Assembly: GCA_900708905.1 (NCBI GenBank) | Contig: CAADRB010000015.1 | Location: 293,444-357,443, forward strand | Direction: 5' to 3' | Origin: Hymenolepis diminuta | Lineage: Eukaryota > Platyhelminthes > Cestoda > Cyclophyllidea > Hymenolepididae | DNA length: 64,000 nucleotides | Shown: positions 1 through 13,800 of the stretch, piece by piece | Numbering within the stretch: the stretch's first letter is position 1 | Layout: each line of letters opens with the position of its first letter | Notes under the pieces: model-generated | The model's database searches: none | The model's input: the letters and a program-made list of their open reading frames with translations, nothing else | Told to the model about the DNA's origin: nothing | Made by a program: the position numbers and the translations under genes

Positions 1-181
1 TACAGAAATAGATTTGCTTTGTAGATTGCGCTGATTTTTATTTAATTTAGACAGGTCAATTTTACCGTGTTTCAACGTCAGTACTTGTATTAGAAGAAGG
101 CACAGGATATGATTTTACTCTGTGGCCTGAACTGATTATCACATTATGCCTAATGCCATCTCTATTTTTCCTATGATGTAG

Positions 182-1229
182 TTGGTCCAACTTGCCAGTG
201 ACTCCAATTACCTTCATCGAATGATTTGTTTGGCTGCACTTCGTGAATTAGGTGAAGCCGACGCCTGTCATCCGGATATGCTTCCCAACAGCCTTCTCCC
301 AGCCATCACCAAGCTCAGTTCCGATGCTGTACCCAACGTCCGATTCAAAGTAAGATTTTCTACTTGTCTTGGGTTTTGTATGAACATTCGTGGCGGTATT
401 TGAATCGATTTGACCGTGCACTTATCTGGTAATTCGATTAAAATTCATAATGCGCCGATTACCTGTAAAATTTAAACGTCTGGAAACCTGTATAGAGTTG
501 CTTTCCAACCAGTGACTATACTTTCGTCTCGAATTCATTTTCTTTACTAGCTAGCATAACATTGGTTTAAAAATGTGCATCTTTGTAGTACACAAATTTT
601 AAGGAGTAGATGGTGATATCCGTCTCTTTCATTTGGAGCATACATGTTAACACCTACTCTGATTAGTTAGTTTAAGATATTCATGCTCTTAAATGCAGGT
701 AAATTAGCTATTCAAACGTCCCACCCAGGCGCAAATTGAAACACGAGATAGTGAATCAGCATGGCCAAGTAGCAAGCGAGAATGGATTTGCACATGATGA
801 GTCATACCCATACGGCATACTAGCTAGCCAAAACTCGCCAGACATCACCTTCTCCCATATGCCTCTTAGCCTTCCATATCTGAACCTCGGAGTAGAATGG
901 AGTTCAAGTTTTAAGTGATCATCTGCAGTAGAAGTGGCTTTGTTGCACTATATCCATGTCCATGGCGAGTCCCATTATTTCGTGATTCAACTAAATTCTC
1001 GGTTTTAATTTGAATTCCGTTTTTCTGCTCTCCTTCGTCTGTTTATCCGCTCAATTTTTTCCTTTAACAGGTAGCTCAAGTGTTGGGTAAGCTTGCTCCC
1101 TTTCTTAACGCTGAAGCAATGCAAAACTACGTGAAGCCGACTCTAGAGAAGTTAGGTGCTGACTCAGATGCCGATGTCATTTTCTACGCCAAGGAGGCCT
1201 ATGAATCACTCTCTCAAGCTGCACGATGA
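182..1229 (+). CDS. PPP2R1: PP2A 65 kDa scaffold subunit A, C-terminal two exons (partial)
   Basis: This is the 3' end of the HEAT-repeat scaffold that holds the PP2A catalytic C subunit and a regulatory B subunit. Two exons are visible: 182-349 (acceptor AG at 180-181, donor GTAAGA at 350) and 1071-1229 (acceptor TTTAACAG, stop TGA 1227-1229). Both junctions are phase 0. The first exon carries the family signature around DSNYLHRM and PNVRFK. The second gives VAQVLGKLAPFLNAEAMQNY, then VKPTLEKLGADSDADV and ends SLSQAAR. These match the last two HEAT repeats of animal PP2A-A (NYLHRM, VANVRF, VKPVLQKLGQDEDMDV). Upstream exons lie outside the window. The segment is clearly more divergent than is usual for this very conserved protein and has a few extra residues after the LHRM helix, so it may be a lineage-specific paralogue. 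The family call is firm; the paralogue reading is inference. Confidence 0.9.
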
Positions 1230-3570
1230 TCGGCTGGATAGCCCATCATTGCTGGCGTCGCCGCTGTTTCTGCTGCAGATTATCGATCGAGTCTCTGTTA
1301 CCTCTCCTTTCTTCCACTTCTGTCGTCTTGTGTCTCCTTTCTCCAGTGCCATCGATTTCTTCTTGTCTTTTACTTCTCCCGCTTCCCTTTCTCTTCTCCC
1401 GTCCTTTAATATACTACCGATAATACATACACACTACTTATGATGGAAGCGCGTTAAAGGCAAAAATCCTTGCGCATTTAGGACTTTTCTAATGTCTGAT
1501 AGTAGGTACAATGTACCTCTGTTTCTTCTCTCTGTACTGTAAATCTCTGGCCCTTATCATCTGATGTGAGTGGTGTTTCTTCTTTTGACATGGTAGATGG
1601 CGTACTGCTGCTTCTTTGACCTCTTTAAGTCTCCTCCCAATTTTCCTACCCTCTTCCTCTTACACACAACCACAGTTAATGTTGATAAGAACGGTGCCGA
1701 AAAGATGTGACGCTGTCTTTTGATTCTTGTTTTTGTGGTTTTTAATCTTACATTGGGTTTGTTTCGTTTTCATTCGAGAGTTGGGGAATAATTATCAGGT
1801 CTATTTGGCAAACTGTTTTCAAACTTTTCTCAGAGGGGCAAAATTGTAGAGCCTCCCTGCCGGGAGTACGGTTTGTCATTCCGTTCACTGGGTGTGCACC
1901 GATGGACATTGAATCTGTGGGCTCTGACTTCGTAGACGAACACGTTAATTGGGATTTTCGTTTTTTGCCGTTAGAATACCAGACGATTCTTAAATAAGAA
2001 TTAATGATGAAAGTCTGAGTGTATACATCTGTAAGGGGTATGTATAAGGCTGACGAAACATATTCAGAAGTACATCCCATCTTTTATTGCGTTGTTTCTC
2101 CAATAGTGCTAAGGAGTGGCTTAAAGCTCTTCCGAACACAGCGCTTTGAAATTTCGCTATCTTGGGGCCATAAAGTGTGAAGGGCTTGCTCAGCGGACTC
2201 CTGGGAAATTCTGCGGTCGGCTTCAATAAGGGAGATTTCGCTAATGGACTGTTATGTCCTATCTGATGGTTCTCTCAGTATCCAAAATCCTATGAGCAAC
2301 CAGGTACAACTATGGACTAGAAGCAAGTGCGCACACAGTTTTGCTAAAGTTGACAGTCTGGCAAGGCCCAAACATCCAACAATGTCATTTCCTGTTAATC
2401 AAACTTAAAACTAATTTCAAGGTACAAGAGAGGTGGTTTCGACGTTGCCAATTGTGTGGGAAATCAATGCTCTCGTTACATAACAACATCCAATCTCTAA
2501 ATGCTGTTTGATTCACTAAAGAATGCTAACTAAATATTAGGCGCGATGTTATCTCGTCTTCGGAAAGCGTAGGGTAAAGAGTGTGCTCATTTGCAGATGA
2601 TGAACATAGACCGAATTTCTCTGCCCTATTCGAAATCAAGTTAATTAAATCCGCTCTTCTGATTGTCGCATTTGTATAAATTGGACAAACACAAGTAAAC
2701 GATTGATTATTCAAAAGGGAATACTTCGAGTATTTTAATTACGCATAAATGAGGTCAGAATAACACTAGAGGAACGCCAAGACATTAGCACTCTATTGCC
2801 GAAAATACAGATTAGGAATTCTCATTGCAGTAAAGAGAAAAATGTTGAGGTAATACCAACTTCAGTTAACAAACAAGAGAGAAAGAAAACCATGGATATA
2901 AACATGTACGCTTGTATTATGAAGGGTCAAAGTTACCGCCCAGGTTGCTACTTCCATTAATTTTTCTGCAAATTCCCAATTTATTGAGTAATATGAGCAT
3001 TTTCAGCAATATATAATGCTTTTCTTTGTCATGCCTATATTTTTAGGAGCAGCTTTTGCTGCCTTGGGGAGGGCGTGGGAGATTTTGTCACAGTGTGTGT
3101 GGTCAGCTCCTAAGACTGATTATTCCTATCAGAGGCGTAGGCGAAGAAAGACGCATATTTACTTATCTGATCATCTGAGGTTAATTTGCAATGGGATCTA
3201 AATTAGATATTTATACCACTATTAATTGGTCTGTTTGTCAAAAATTCCAGTAATTTTTTAGCAAAGAACCTGCAGAGATTGCGTGTTTAAGACTTTATTT
3301 GAACTTAAAGTATCACTACCACTATCTAATTTGATTCCTTCACTCTGTTAATCTGAATATTAAAGTTCAACATGAGTGAGATTCATTAGTCTTTGTCATG
3401 TTTGTCGTTTGTAGCCTTTGCTAGTCTCATTTACCTTTGCCTTAAAAGAAAAAAACTGATTCGATGTGTCGTGAGCGATCACCCTAATTAATCAATCGCT
3501 CAATAATAACTGATCATTACTGACAAGGCTTTACTCCATAATCCATGGACGAGTGATGAATTTTGAATGT

Positions 3571-3645
3571 GAAGTAAATATTTTACAACCTGAATTCAAA
3601 AAATCGATTGAAGTGAGACCCTTGTCATATCCTGACTTTGTTCTC
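3571..3645 (+). repeat. Dispersed repeat family R1, degenerate member
   Basis: Contains GTAAATATTTTACAACCTGA-ATTCAAAAAATC followed by CCTGACTTTG, matching the cores at 8.7, 11.0, 41.1 and 44.9 kb in the same order and strand. Confidence 0.45.
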
Positions 3646-4344
3646 AACATCCTTGTAAAAATTGAAATACAATTCGTTTTGCTACGGCTTATAATAATAT
3701 TATATCATATGAATTTATTTTGGTGGTCCTGATTTAAGCGCAGTAATTCTAAAATTATCACTATACTTTAATACAGAGTCAGTGCTAATGGGGATGGAAG
3801 GGACCATTATGACAAAGTGGTTGCTTTCTCTTCCCCTCATCCTCTTAAAAGTTTTATAGTACTCTATCGAAAGCAAATGTTGACTTCTAAATGTCCGATA
3901 GACTTTTATCTTTTGCTCATCAAACGAACAAAGACAGTAAAACAATTAATTCCACTAAGCGTACCGTTATTATCACGACACTGTTTCCACTGGCTCCACC
4001 AATTGTCGATTCTCCCTCCCATTTATCTCTTTTTCTTTCATTTCCTGCTTATGCCCAATGCACCCTAGTTCCTACTTACCTCTTCGTTCCCCCATTTAGA
4101 AAAGTTTGTTGTTTCTTACTAGCCTTTAGAAAGGCTAGTACCTAGCACCTAAAGTAGTTTTACTGATTGTCCCTTTGTGTTACTTTTGTTCCATTCTATC
4201 TTTTTTAGTGTCATTAATCTTTATGTTCTTTCAATATATATGTCCTCTTAATTATTAAATGTTTTTAAACATTACTTTCTACAAAGTAGTATTTTAATTG
4301 AATTATTTGAGTGCAATATGAAAATACATAATTGCAATCATATT

Positions 4345-4350
4345 TTTATT
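4345..4350 (-). promoter_or_regulatory. Candidate poly(A) signal AATAAA of the ERM gene
   Basis: A canonical AATAAA on the minus strand lies about 170 nt downstream of the ERM stop codon. It is the first canonical hexamer I found after the stop. Confidence 0.5.
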
Positions 4351-4516
4351 GGCAAAAACAGGTGGATGAAAATTACACGGATGGAGAGAGGCTGTGCCAA
4401 AATCAACACCGATTTTTCTTCTGGAAGATCGATTAGATTGTATAGCTTTTTTGGCCGATTATCACCATGATCAATCAATAAATCATATGGAAGTCAATGG
4501 GATATTTGCATTCAGC

Positions 4517-4857
4517 TTAAAGAGCCTCAAAAGTGTCCACTCTTCGTTTTGTATTTCCACGGCGAATCCTCCGAATGGTATCGAATTTATCCCCGAGATT
4601 GTCAATGTCTTCTTCTGAACCTGGTAGCTCTCCAGCAGTTAAATAAACAGGATAGACACAGGTCTTTGGTCTCCGGTGACGTAAATGATCTTGTGAATGC
4701 TTCTGAGAGGGCACAGTCTGCTGGTACTGCTGTTTTGGAAGAAGTTCCATTTGGAGATTCCGAAGCTTTTCTCTCAACTCCGGATCTCTACTGATTGCAG
4801 ACTGGCGAAGTTCTTCGGATCGGAGATTTTCAACCACGGCCGGTGGGAATTCAACTG
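4517..4857 (-). CDS. ERM exon 11 (C-terminal actin-binding tail)
   Basis: Codes [20 protein letters not shown] through [34 protein letters not shown] and stop TAA. The final block is the C-ERMAD F-actin binding motif. The acceptor GATTCAG at 4858-4860 is the one that fits the phase-1 donor of exon 10. Confidence 0.92.
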
Positions 4858-7800
4858 CTGAATCGATGAAAATATTAAAATTTTCCAAAGTATAAGCAGC
4901 AACTAAAAATTACTAGATTTTCCTTGGAATCAACAAAATGTACGGATCGATTCATCGGACATGCGAATAATGTTACCGACATGATTACGAGAAATTATGA
5001 ATTGTAATTAATTTCAAGCTTTGTGGAAGGAAATATTGCAGTTTATTGTAGTGTTGATTAACATTATTATTGTCCACAACAAAGCGAATAAATTGCAATT
5101 TTTGATCGTGGGAAAACATTGAAATATTATAGTTTTCTAATAAATGGTGCGAGAGGAAGGCAGAAAAGTTTAGAATGAAATTTAGTTATCAGAAGAATTT
5201 TACTTCTATTAGATTCCAAATTTACTAATTTATTCTCGATGTACTTCATTACGCCATGTCTTAATGCTCCGATGTTCAAATTTCATAATTTGACCCCTAA
5301 ATTTCTGAGTAAGCTCACGCCTACGATTTCAGGTCTTATTGATCAGTTGTTTAGATTGAGAGGCTAATTTTGGCGTGTCAGTTTTTTCCCTTCTTATGGC
5401 CAATAGTAAGGTAATGACACTACCAACAATGCTTTTCATATAGTGGAACAAATTAGAGTTCACTTTAAGCAAACTATTTTAAGCAGCTGTAAAGATCATG
5501 GATCCAAACTAAAAGCAATGACTTTTTGTGAACATAATCGAAATTTTCACCCGATCATTTATATTTAACATTTTTTGCTTGAGAATGGATCACTAATTAG
5601 GAGGGATTGGTCGCAACTTCAGGACTGCATTTTCTTGCATTCAAATAATTTACTACTCTATTAAACATTCTTAAGATATTCATTTTGTTTGGCTGCTTCT
5701 GGGATACATGCATAGTTGATAACTGGGCACGTCTTATCAACTTTTCTCAAGACTTCAAACAGACGAATATTAAATAAATTAAATTGATCCTTAAAATGCT
5801 TTCTGTTGTGGTTAATTTATCTTTACAATCTCCAGTCTTTTAGTTAAGAGAATCAGTAATACGCTTGAAGGCTTCATTTTAGTTATTCTTGCAATGTATT
5901 TTTATAGCGTTGTATCAGTCTAGGAGTTAAAAGTATAAAAAGGAAAGACCTTGCTAGATTATGCCTCCCATAATCTTCTTAAATCAAAGAAGGGGACAGA
6001 TACTTTATCACGATAAAGAATACGCCTGTTTCATTCATGTCAAAGAAAAATTATATGGAATGAACATAGAGAAGTTTCTACGTACTATTCACATTATATT
6101 GCAGTAGAAATTAAGTTTCCATTTGTGATAATCATTCAGTTTTGAAACATATTTTAAAAACAACTTTTAGATTTTACCGAATTATGTATGCCTTAAAAGC
6201 GTTTATTAATGTAAATCTCCCCTATTGTAATCGGACAAATATCTTAATGTCGTGCTTAAATATTGAAAAGAGATAAGGCACATCTTAACAGTGTAATGTG
6301 GCTTAACGATCAACGTGCATGCTGATTTAGTTGGAAATCACAGATTTAAGTTTCGGTAAATAATAAGAGAACAGGATGACCAGCCCTAGGACAGACTTCT
6401 AAATATGCTCTATAAACCGAGGTAAGCGGTGAAAAGGCCTCATTTTTAAGAGCTTAAGACTAAATACAGTCTTGCCAACTAAATGAATATAATTTTATTT
6501 GATGAAATTGGAAGAAATATTTTAACATCAAGAATTGATTAGAAATCTGTTCAATTCTCTAAAATTTACAAATTTCACAATCTTGTACTGGAGGTTACCT
6601 AGATATGCAAATTCCAGCTACGCACAAATTAAAGTTCAAAGTTGACATTATGATGAACCACCACAAAAAAGTATGGAATGATTTAGCAGTCTAGATCCAC
6701 ATTAAGTTCTTTAATTAAAACCTCAAAATATCGTATTAAATTTCAACCAAGTTCTTCATAAAATTTAAGCACAATTGAAACTAATATGACGAAAAAACAT
6801 TTCCAGAGACTGAGACTCAAGCATCGCATCTCAAATTCCAAAAAATGGTTTATAGTGATGCTTCAAAATAATTATATTCACGTTGCTACTTATAAAACGT
6901 GAGTAGAATTACATTATTATCATATTTTTTGTGGGATTTACAAGCATGACACGAAATATTCAGCAATAAAATTATCCATGAGTTTAGCTAAATGTGGCTA
7001 TATGGATTCAAAACTTTGATTTTAGATTTTTTTCATTTGTTATGTCATTGTCCATAGTAAAAAGAAATCTTTAATAAATTCAATTGCTGTGATATGTGGT
7101 TATCCGCTGTAATAAGCTGCAAATCGTAATTCAGATTTCCCATCCCGAAGCCACTAAAATGCCGACTTCAATTTACTCGATACTAAAAGTCTGAAGAGAG
7201 GTTGAATAAAATTGCATTAAAGATACAAATGAGGACTGTTGTCAAGGCAAAAATATTATTATTAAGTAAGTAAGTTATTTCTCTTGACGAAAGTAATATT
7301 TTGTTTCATGTTTTCTTCCTATTATTTTTGAAAATAATGTTTGCCCATAAACTGTTTAATAGAACCAATATGAATAACGCTATACTGTACATAACTCGAA
7401 TTAAACTGTAGGACGTTTTCGCTATAACAAAAAGAACTTGTGTTTTACTTCTTATTTGTTGGGAAATCGGCTTGCAGATCTTAAAAGCTGTGTTTTGGGG
7501 TACGTTTCACACAGGTTTAACTAATAGCAAATTAACAGAAGAGAGTTTTTCGGTCCCACTATGCACCCCAAGAGAAAGTGAAGAAAAGCCTACCAATTTC
7601 AAATGCTGATGCAAATATTACGAGTGACGTTTTAACCTAACAAATTTATTAATTTTATCAATTTTTAAAATAGTTTAAATTGACAAGTTAACTAAGGTCC
7701 CAAATTACTGAGCAAAGCATACTTGCTTACACCGATCGGCTGCTCTTTTAGCGTTTGAGATAGACAATCAACAGGTAAATTTAATTTCTAATCGATCATC

Positions 7801-10800
7801 TCCGAACACTAAGACTTTCATACAAATAACAGTAAATTGAACGTTGGGTTCAAAAGGAAAGTCCAGTGGAAGGAAACTAACTATTGAAAATCGTAATGTC
7901 AGATCGTATTGACACAAAATTATTTTCATATGCAAATTGCCTATTACACGACAAATCTAGAATTCGGATGAGGAAAGTTCATTTGGTTCTCTTTTTAACT
8001 CGTTCTTCCCTCACTCTCCGTTTGAACTTTCTTAATATTCAACATCTTCAGATACTAGCTGGTAAATTAAAAGCATGCATGTAGTTTAACTAAAATAACA
8101 CAGTCTGCTTATTTCTTTCCGACAGTACGACCAGTGAATGAATGCAATTAATGATTAATCAAAATATATTAATATGCTTCGGTTTGAGATAATTCTGTTG
8201 AGCTTTTTTAAGTTTGAAATACCCTCTAAGTCACATATTCCTATTCATGGCTCTAAGAAGCTGCAAATGAGTCAAATTTGCATGATCAATCATTCATGCA
8301 AATGAACATGTCAATAAACACCGAATACTGCGGACATGAGTTCACCTAAAAACCTAGGGATCAAATAATGCAAATTGACTTTTAGAACAGGTAATAACTT
8401 CAAAGCATACTGCATGTTCACCTTGAGTGAACACGGCTTACGGAGCTCGACTAACTTTAAATTTTCATCTGTTAAACCCTCGCTCTGTTAATACTGTAAG
8501 CCGATAACTGTATTTGAAAAATTTTGTTTTCTCAACCATTCGAATTAAAAACGAGATGAAGCGGCAAAGACTGATCCCTCTTGATTCAATGACACCGGTC
8601 TATGAACACTGAACATTACAAGCAATTACTGAAATCCAGGGGACGGATTATGAAACTTGAATTTTGTAGCGATAATTACCCATTTGTTAGATAATGTACA
8701 ACTCAAGTCCAAAAATCAAATGAGGCAATATTCTCCAATACCCTTGACTTTGTCCTCTGTATCTTTTTGATCCTCTCCTCTTTATCATTTGCTGGACTTA
8801 CGGCTAATCAATATCAGTTGCTTTTCGGAGTTAAAACTGTAAAATTTTTTGCATTACTGTGGGCAAAATTAATGATCGATAAAATTCAAAACTACCAAAC
8901 TCCACAGTTTTTGTCTGTTTATAAATCAAACACTTTCCTTTTCCCATCTTACGCCAATCCCAATTAGCGCTGATTAGGGTTCTCACTTTAGCCGGAATGA
9001 AGGATCAAAAGTGAGTTAGAGGAAATCAGTCTAGATAATATGAACTATCCGTATTGTGTTTGCAACTTCGTAATTCTTGCAAAAAATTCATTATGAGTAT
9101 ACGGTAGAGTTGAATATGATTAGTTTAGCAAGCGTGAAATTAATTTTTAATACTAATAAAAACGAAGGGGAATAATTTATAAAAGACAGTTACAGTTTCA
9201 AATTGATACTCATAGAATGAAAAGAAAATCTGACGTTCTAATAGACTCTCACGTTGAAAATTTTAGTCAAATTGGAAGAGCGACTCCGAATATCAAAAAC
9301 ACATTTTTCGAGAGAGCATGATAATCCACTCAGTTCAATCAGTCTACTAACAATCTCCCTCAAGTCTATGAATAAAATCCATAAATTTGAATTCTGAAAT
9401 ATTAGGATATGATGTTATAAACTCCTTCCGCGAGGTAAAAAATTTAAACATTTGAGAATTCAAACGAAGTAGAGAATTCTGATTCTCCGGTTATTCTACT
9501 CGATTATTTCCGTCAGCCTCCTACTAGTGTGCCTAACCTTTTTCAATGTTAAGGGGCTTACCGACGGCCAAAATTTACTCTGCCATGTGTGGTAATAAAA
9601 ACTGAAATTACAGTGGACATCACTTTATTGTAATGAGCTTTATTCGTTTTCTTAGGTACAACTACTCTGCATAATATTACGTGAAGTTATAAGGAGTTAA
9701 TGGATTCTACAGGATAAAGTTATTTAAAGGAATTGCATTAATCATTAATACGAAGTCACAGTTAATATATAGGGAAAAGTCTTGTAAGAATATCCTATCG
9801 GCATCCTACTGAATAACTCATTAAATTTATTACTTTAAATTAAAACTTTCAATATTTGATCCAGCCTCCCATTTGTTTCAAACTGGTGCTGATATATATA
9901 TATGAATGCAAAGACCAAATCAAGGACCTATATACTTCTATTAAATAAGGTGCAGGTGAGTAATGGAAAAATAAACTTTTACGATTCGCAAGTCCAATGC
10001 ACATTTTTCAGAAAGAGAAGGAAGGGAGAGAACACAAACATGCCAGTTGAGCACAGAACGAACCTTAATTATGGCCTTGAAATATGGAAACGGGCCAGTA
10101 ATATAAAAATAAGGGAAATAATGAAAATGTTATTTTCTCCCATCAAAATAATATTTTCGGACCCGATAATAAACATGCAATTGGTAACAATAAATTAAAT
10201 TAGTACTTATTGATATCTTTGGAATAAAAAAAATTTGAGTGAAGAATTCCACCAAATATCACTTTATTTAGTTAGACATGTTTTCGAACAAAATTCGAGA
10301 AGGGAAAAATTAAAATGTGGAGGAAAAAAGGAAATAACATGAAATAACAATGATAATATTGAAAGGGAGAGAATATTCTTTGAAAAAAACAAAGATGGGT
10401 TTCTATCAAAGTGGATGACTGCAATTCAATAATGACTCCTTTTGAATGTTTAATGAAAATTGTACAACAATATATTTGAGGCATAATTTACATTAGTGGA
10501 GAAAGATGTAGTTTGTCTAAATATCATGACGTTGCTCAAGAATGCGTAAAAGAGGACCATATAAATAACTGAACCGATAGGAAGAAAAAACTGAACATTT
10601 TCAAAGTCCTGAGTTGAATTAATTTATATTCTGTGAATAGAATTGGTGGCTCAGACACTATATTACTGTTCTTCCTGTGAACGAAATTTGCTCGTTGCCA
10701 TATTACTGGCTTACCAAGTAACTGAACAATCACAAATATTTGAAGCGAATAAAGAAATTTTAGTTTTCTAGTTTGATTATGTTATGATCCTTGTACTTTC

Positions 10801-13800
10801 TCGGCCTGTGGAAGAAAGACGAATTTAAGTAACAGGACCGACCGTCGTAATAAAATAACCGATCAATAAAGACTGAATTTCGTGGACGTAAATTTGTTCG
10901 GTAGTCCAGGTGAGGCATTACGACATTTGAACTCTAGAACAGAAATCATCCACCAAGTAAATATTTAACAACTTGAATCCAAAAATCAAATGAGGTATGA
11001 ACCTCAATATTTTGACTTTGCCATCAGTATCTCCCATCCCTCTACCAGAGAGATTTAACTTTATGAATCGAATTATTTGAAAAATTTATTCATCCATTTA
11101 TCTTGTGAATATCAATGTACATCGAATTATTCTCGTTGAATATTCACATTTGTATAACACTTTTATTTGAGGGGATATCTTAGCTCCATTTTCCAGAAGA
11201 ATCTCCCCAGATTTTTTAAGTGAAGTCCTAACAGCAACTGGATTGTTTGAAGCAAAGATATCCAAGAGTCGCTTTTATGACAGAGTCCTATAATCCAACC
11301 TTTTAAATGAAATTAACCAACGGATCCTGTGATCTCAGACAAGACAGTCTTGCCCGTTGATCATCGTGCTTCCTTATCTAAATTGGATTCTGTACTTCTC
11401 AATTAAAATAAAGGACGTTCTAAAGTATAGAATAAAGGGACATGGTAAGAAGAAAGTCTTACCTCTGTTTTCCGGAGAAGGTATTCCAGCATCTACTTCC
11501 ATCTCCTCATTTTCTTCTTTCATCTCTCCAGAAGCTCCGTCCGGAGGACCCTGATTTTGTCTCCATGTGGATTCAAGGAGTTGTACAGCCTCTTCCACGG
11601 AATCGGACATCTCCAGCCCATGACAAGGTAACTGGTAAGGGGATCTCTCAAAATACACAACTGAAGGTGGTGAGGTTGGTGAGGAAATTCGACGCTGGGG
11701 AGACGTCGTGTTTGGGGTGGGAGTTGTTATGGGGGTAGTTGGAGTAGAAGAAGAGTTAGTTAGAAGGAGATTTCGAGATCTAGAAGTGGCTGAAGGACGG
11801 GAGGTGATATCTTCTTCGGGAGTTGAGGGACAAGGTGTTTCATCGACATCCTTTAGAGGAAAGAAAAAATGCATGAAAAATGAAAGTCTGATACAGTACA
11901 TGGACAAATAATAGCGACCTGCCTACCATGTGTTTGTCCTATTTTATTAATACTGTCAAATTAATGCAAACGAAATGGGGCTACTGCAATAGCTCCAAGA
12001 TGACCGACTACCAAGTGTTTTTAAAACTAATGAAACCCAGGGAATGCCAGAGGTTTAAATTCATCATTTAAGATGAAGGTAAGTGCAATTTTGATCTTAG
12101 TGATGATATTTGACCATAACAGTACTTTTCGAAGGATATATATTCTGCGCAGATCACATAAGTTCCATAATATGCACATATTAGTTCATATTTCCACTCT
12201 ATTTTAATCGTCAGGTGGTGATATTTATGAATCCAAAACTGTCACCTAAACATAGTGTATCGCATCTTGAGCTATTTATAACAAACCAATTTTCGCTCAT
12301 TCTGTATTAATGCATATTCCTTGTTCTTTTCATTTCTTAATTTTTCCCACTTTTCTCGTTGCTTGCTGTGTCCAGTATGTCCGCGTTCTCCACACTTCTG
12401 AATTAGGAAGCGCTGCTTTTCCTACAAATCCTTTGAGAGATCATGCAATTTTAATTGGATATTCTTCAAATAATTCAACTGAGAGGAAAGGGTGTTACTT
12501 TCAATCCCTTGAAATCATCTTTGGAGTTCAGCCTCAATGTGTAACAAGCTTAAATAAAAAAATACGTATAGTTATAATAGATATTTTCTAACTGAATTCA
12601 ATTCTCACTCAAATCAATTCAGATTATGAGAGATGTTCTTATCAGGAAATCACCGAAGAAAGACATACCCAATCACTAATGCAGAAAGCACGATAGCTTA
12701 TCTCAACTTACACATCAAATGGTAATCTAAATAATAGAAATACGATCAAGAATAAGTCCAAAATATCACAGTCGGTAACCTTCTCAATTCCCCCTCTACA
12801 TTATTCCAAATATCATGAAAGGTACCCTGTAACTGCATACATTCAATTATAACGACCGTGACAAGTTTTGACTTAACATCTACCTCTATCTCTAGTTCTG
12901 TAGTGGTCAGCGGGGTACTGACAAATTGGATTTGTCCGGGAGATTCAGTTGGTGAGGCGACAGTCGGTGGGGAGGGGGTCTTCTTAGCCTGGTCTTGCGA
13001 AGAAGAGGACGAGGAGGAGGTCCATTGAAGTCGGCGCTCAGCTTCTTTCAATCGAGCTTCCAATTCACGAACTCGACGCTCCGCTCTGATACGTGCTTCT
13101 CGTTCCTTTGCTAACCGTTCTCTGTAAGGTTAAAATATAAAAGTCATAATTTAAAATCATTTTTATAAAATCAAACAGGGTATACTAATGATGTGAGAGA
13201 TCTACATATGTACACATAATGAATTCTGGAGTATGACCTATTGATGTAAGAATCTTTGGTCATTCCGAAAGGTTGCGGTTACTTCAAATCGATTTCAAAA
13301 ATTCAAGTTATTACAAGACTACTGAGTTAAATCCTATTTCTAGAATCAGGAAATCGAGCAGGTGTCTAGTATCGGGACTATGATGTCTAACCCTATGAGA
13401 TCAAATAAGATAATGAGTTCCTTAATTGGTTACCAACTCTTTTATTAACTACAAAAGTAGGGAAAGACAGGGAACAAACTTTTATCGCAATTACACAAGA
13501 TAGCTAGGGCAAAGTTCGTGAGAAAGGTTGAGTAATCGAATGAGTGGAAAATGAGTCATACACCCAGGAGCCAGTGTAATCACGGGGATTCAAAAATTGT
13601 TCAATCATCGCTCGAATAGGAAATGCATAGACATACGTTTAATTACTCGCATGGTGCATAATGAAACACCTTGGATTTTCCAGTCTTTGCCGACTGATTA
13701 GTGCGAACTTGACGAAATGGAATAGAAAATAAAATAAAATTTAAAGGGAAAAATGCGTGCCACTGAAAGCTATCCATAAACTATGAATGTATTTCATATA

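Larger units (their letters stand above)
1230..4516. other. Intergenic region between convergent PP2A-A and ERM genes
   Basis: About 3.3 kb lie between the PP2A-A stop (plus strand) and the ERM stop (minus strand). The first few hundred bases are pyrimidine-rich and are probably PP2A-A 3' UTR. A minus-strand AATAAA at 4345-4350 probably ends the ERM transcript. A degenerate copy of a dispersed repeat sits near 3571-3645. The short ORFs in this stretch show no recognisable domain, and I see no convincing gene. Confidence 0.5.
4858..11462 (-). other. ERM intron 10 (6.6 kb)
   Basis: AT-rich intron. It contains two members of the dispersed repeat (about 8696-8812 and 10967-11045) and a short (AT)n run at about 9891-9902. 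No recognisable nested gene. Confidence 0.6.

Noticed and set aside
4549..4794. Plus-strand ORF of 81 codons
   Set aside because: It lies antisense to ERM exon 11, which has clear ERM homology, and is a shadow frame.
11442..11911. Plus-strand ORFs of 98 and 67 codons
   Set aside because: Antisense shadows of ERM exon 10, whose Ser/Thr/Pro codons give few stops on the other strand.
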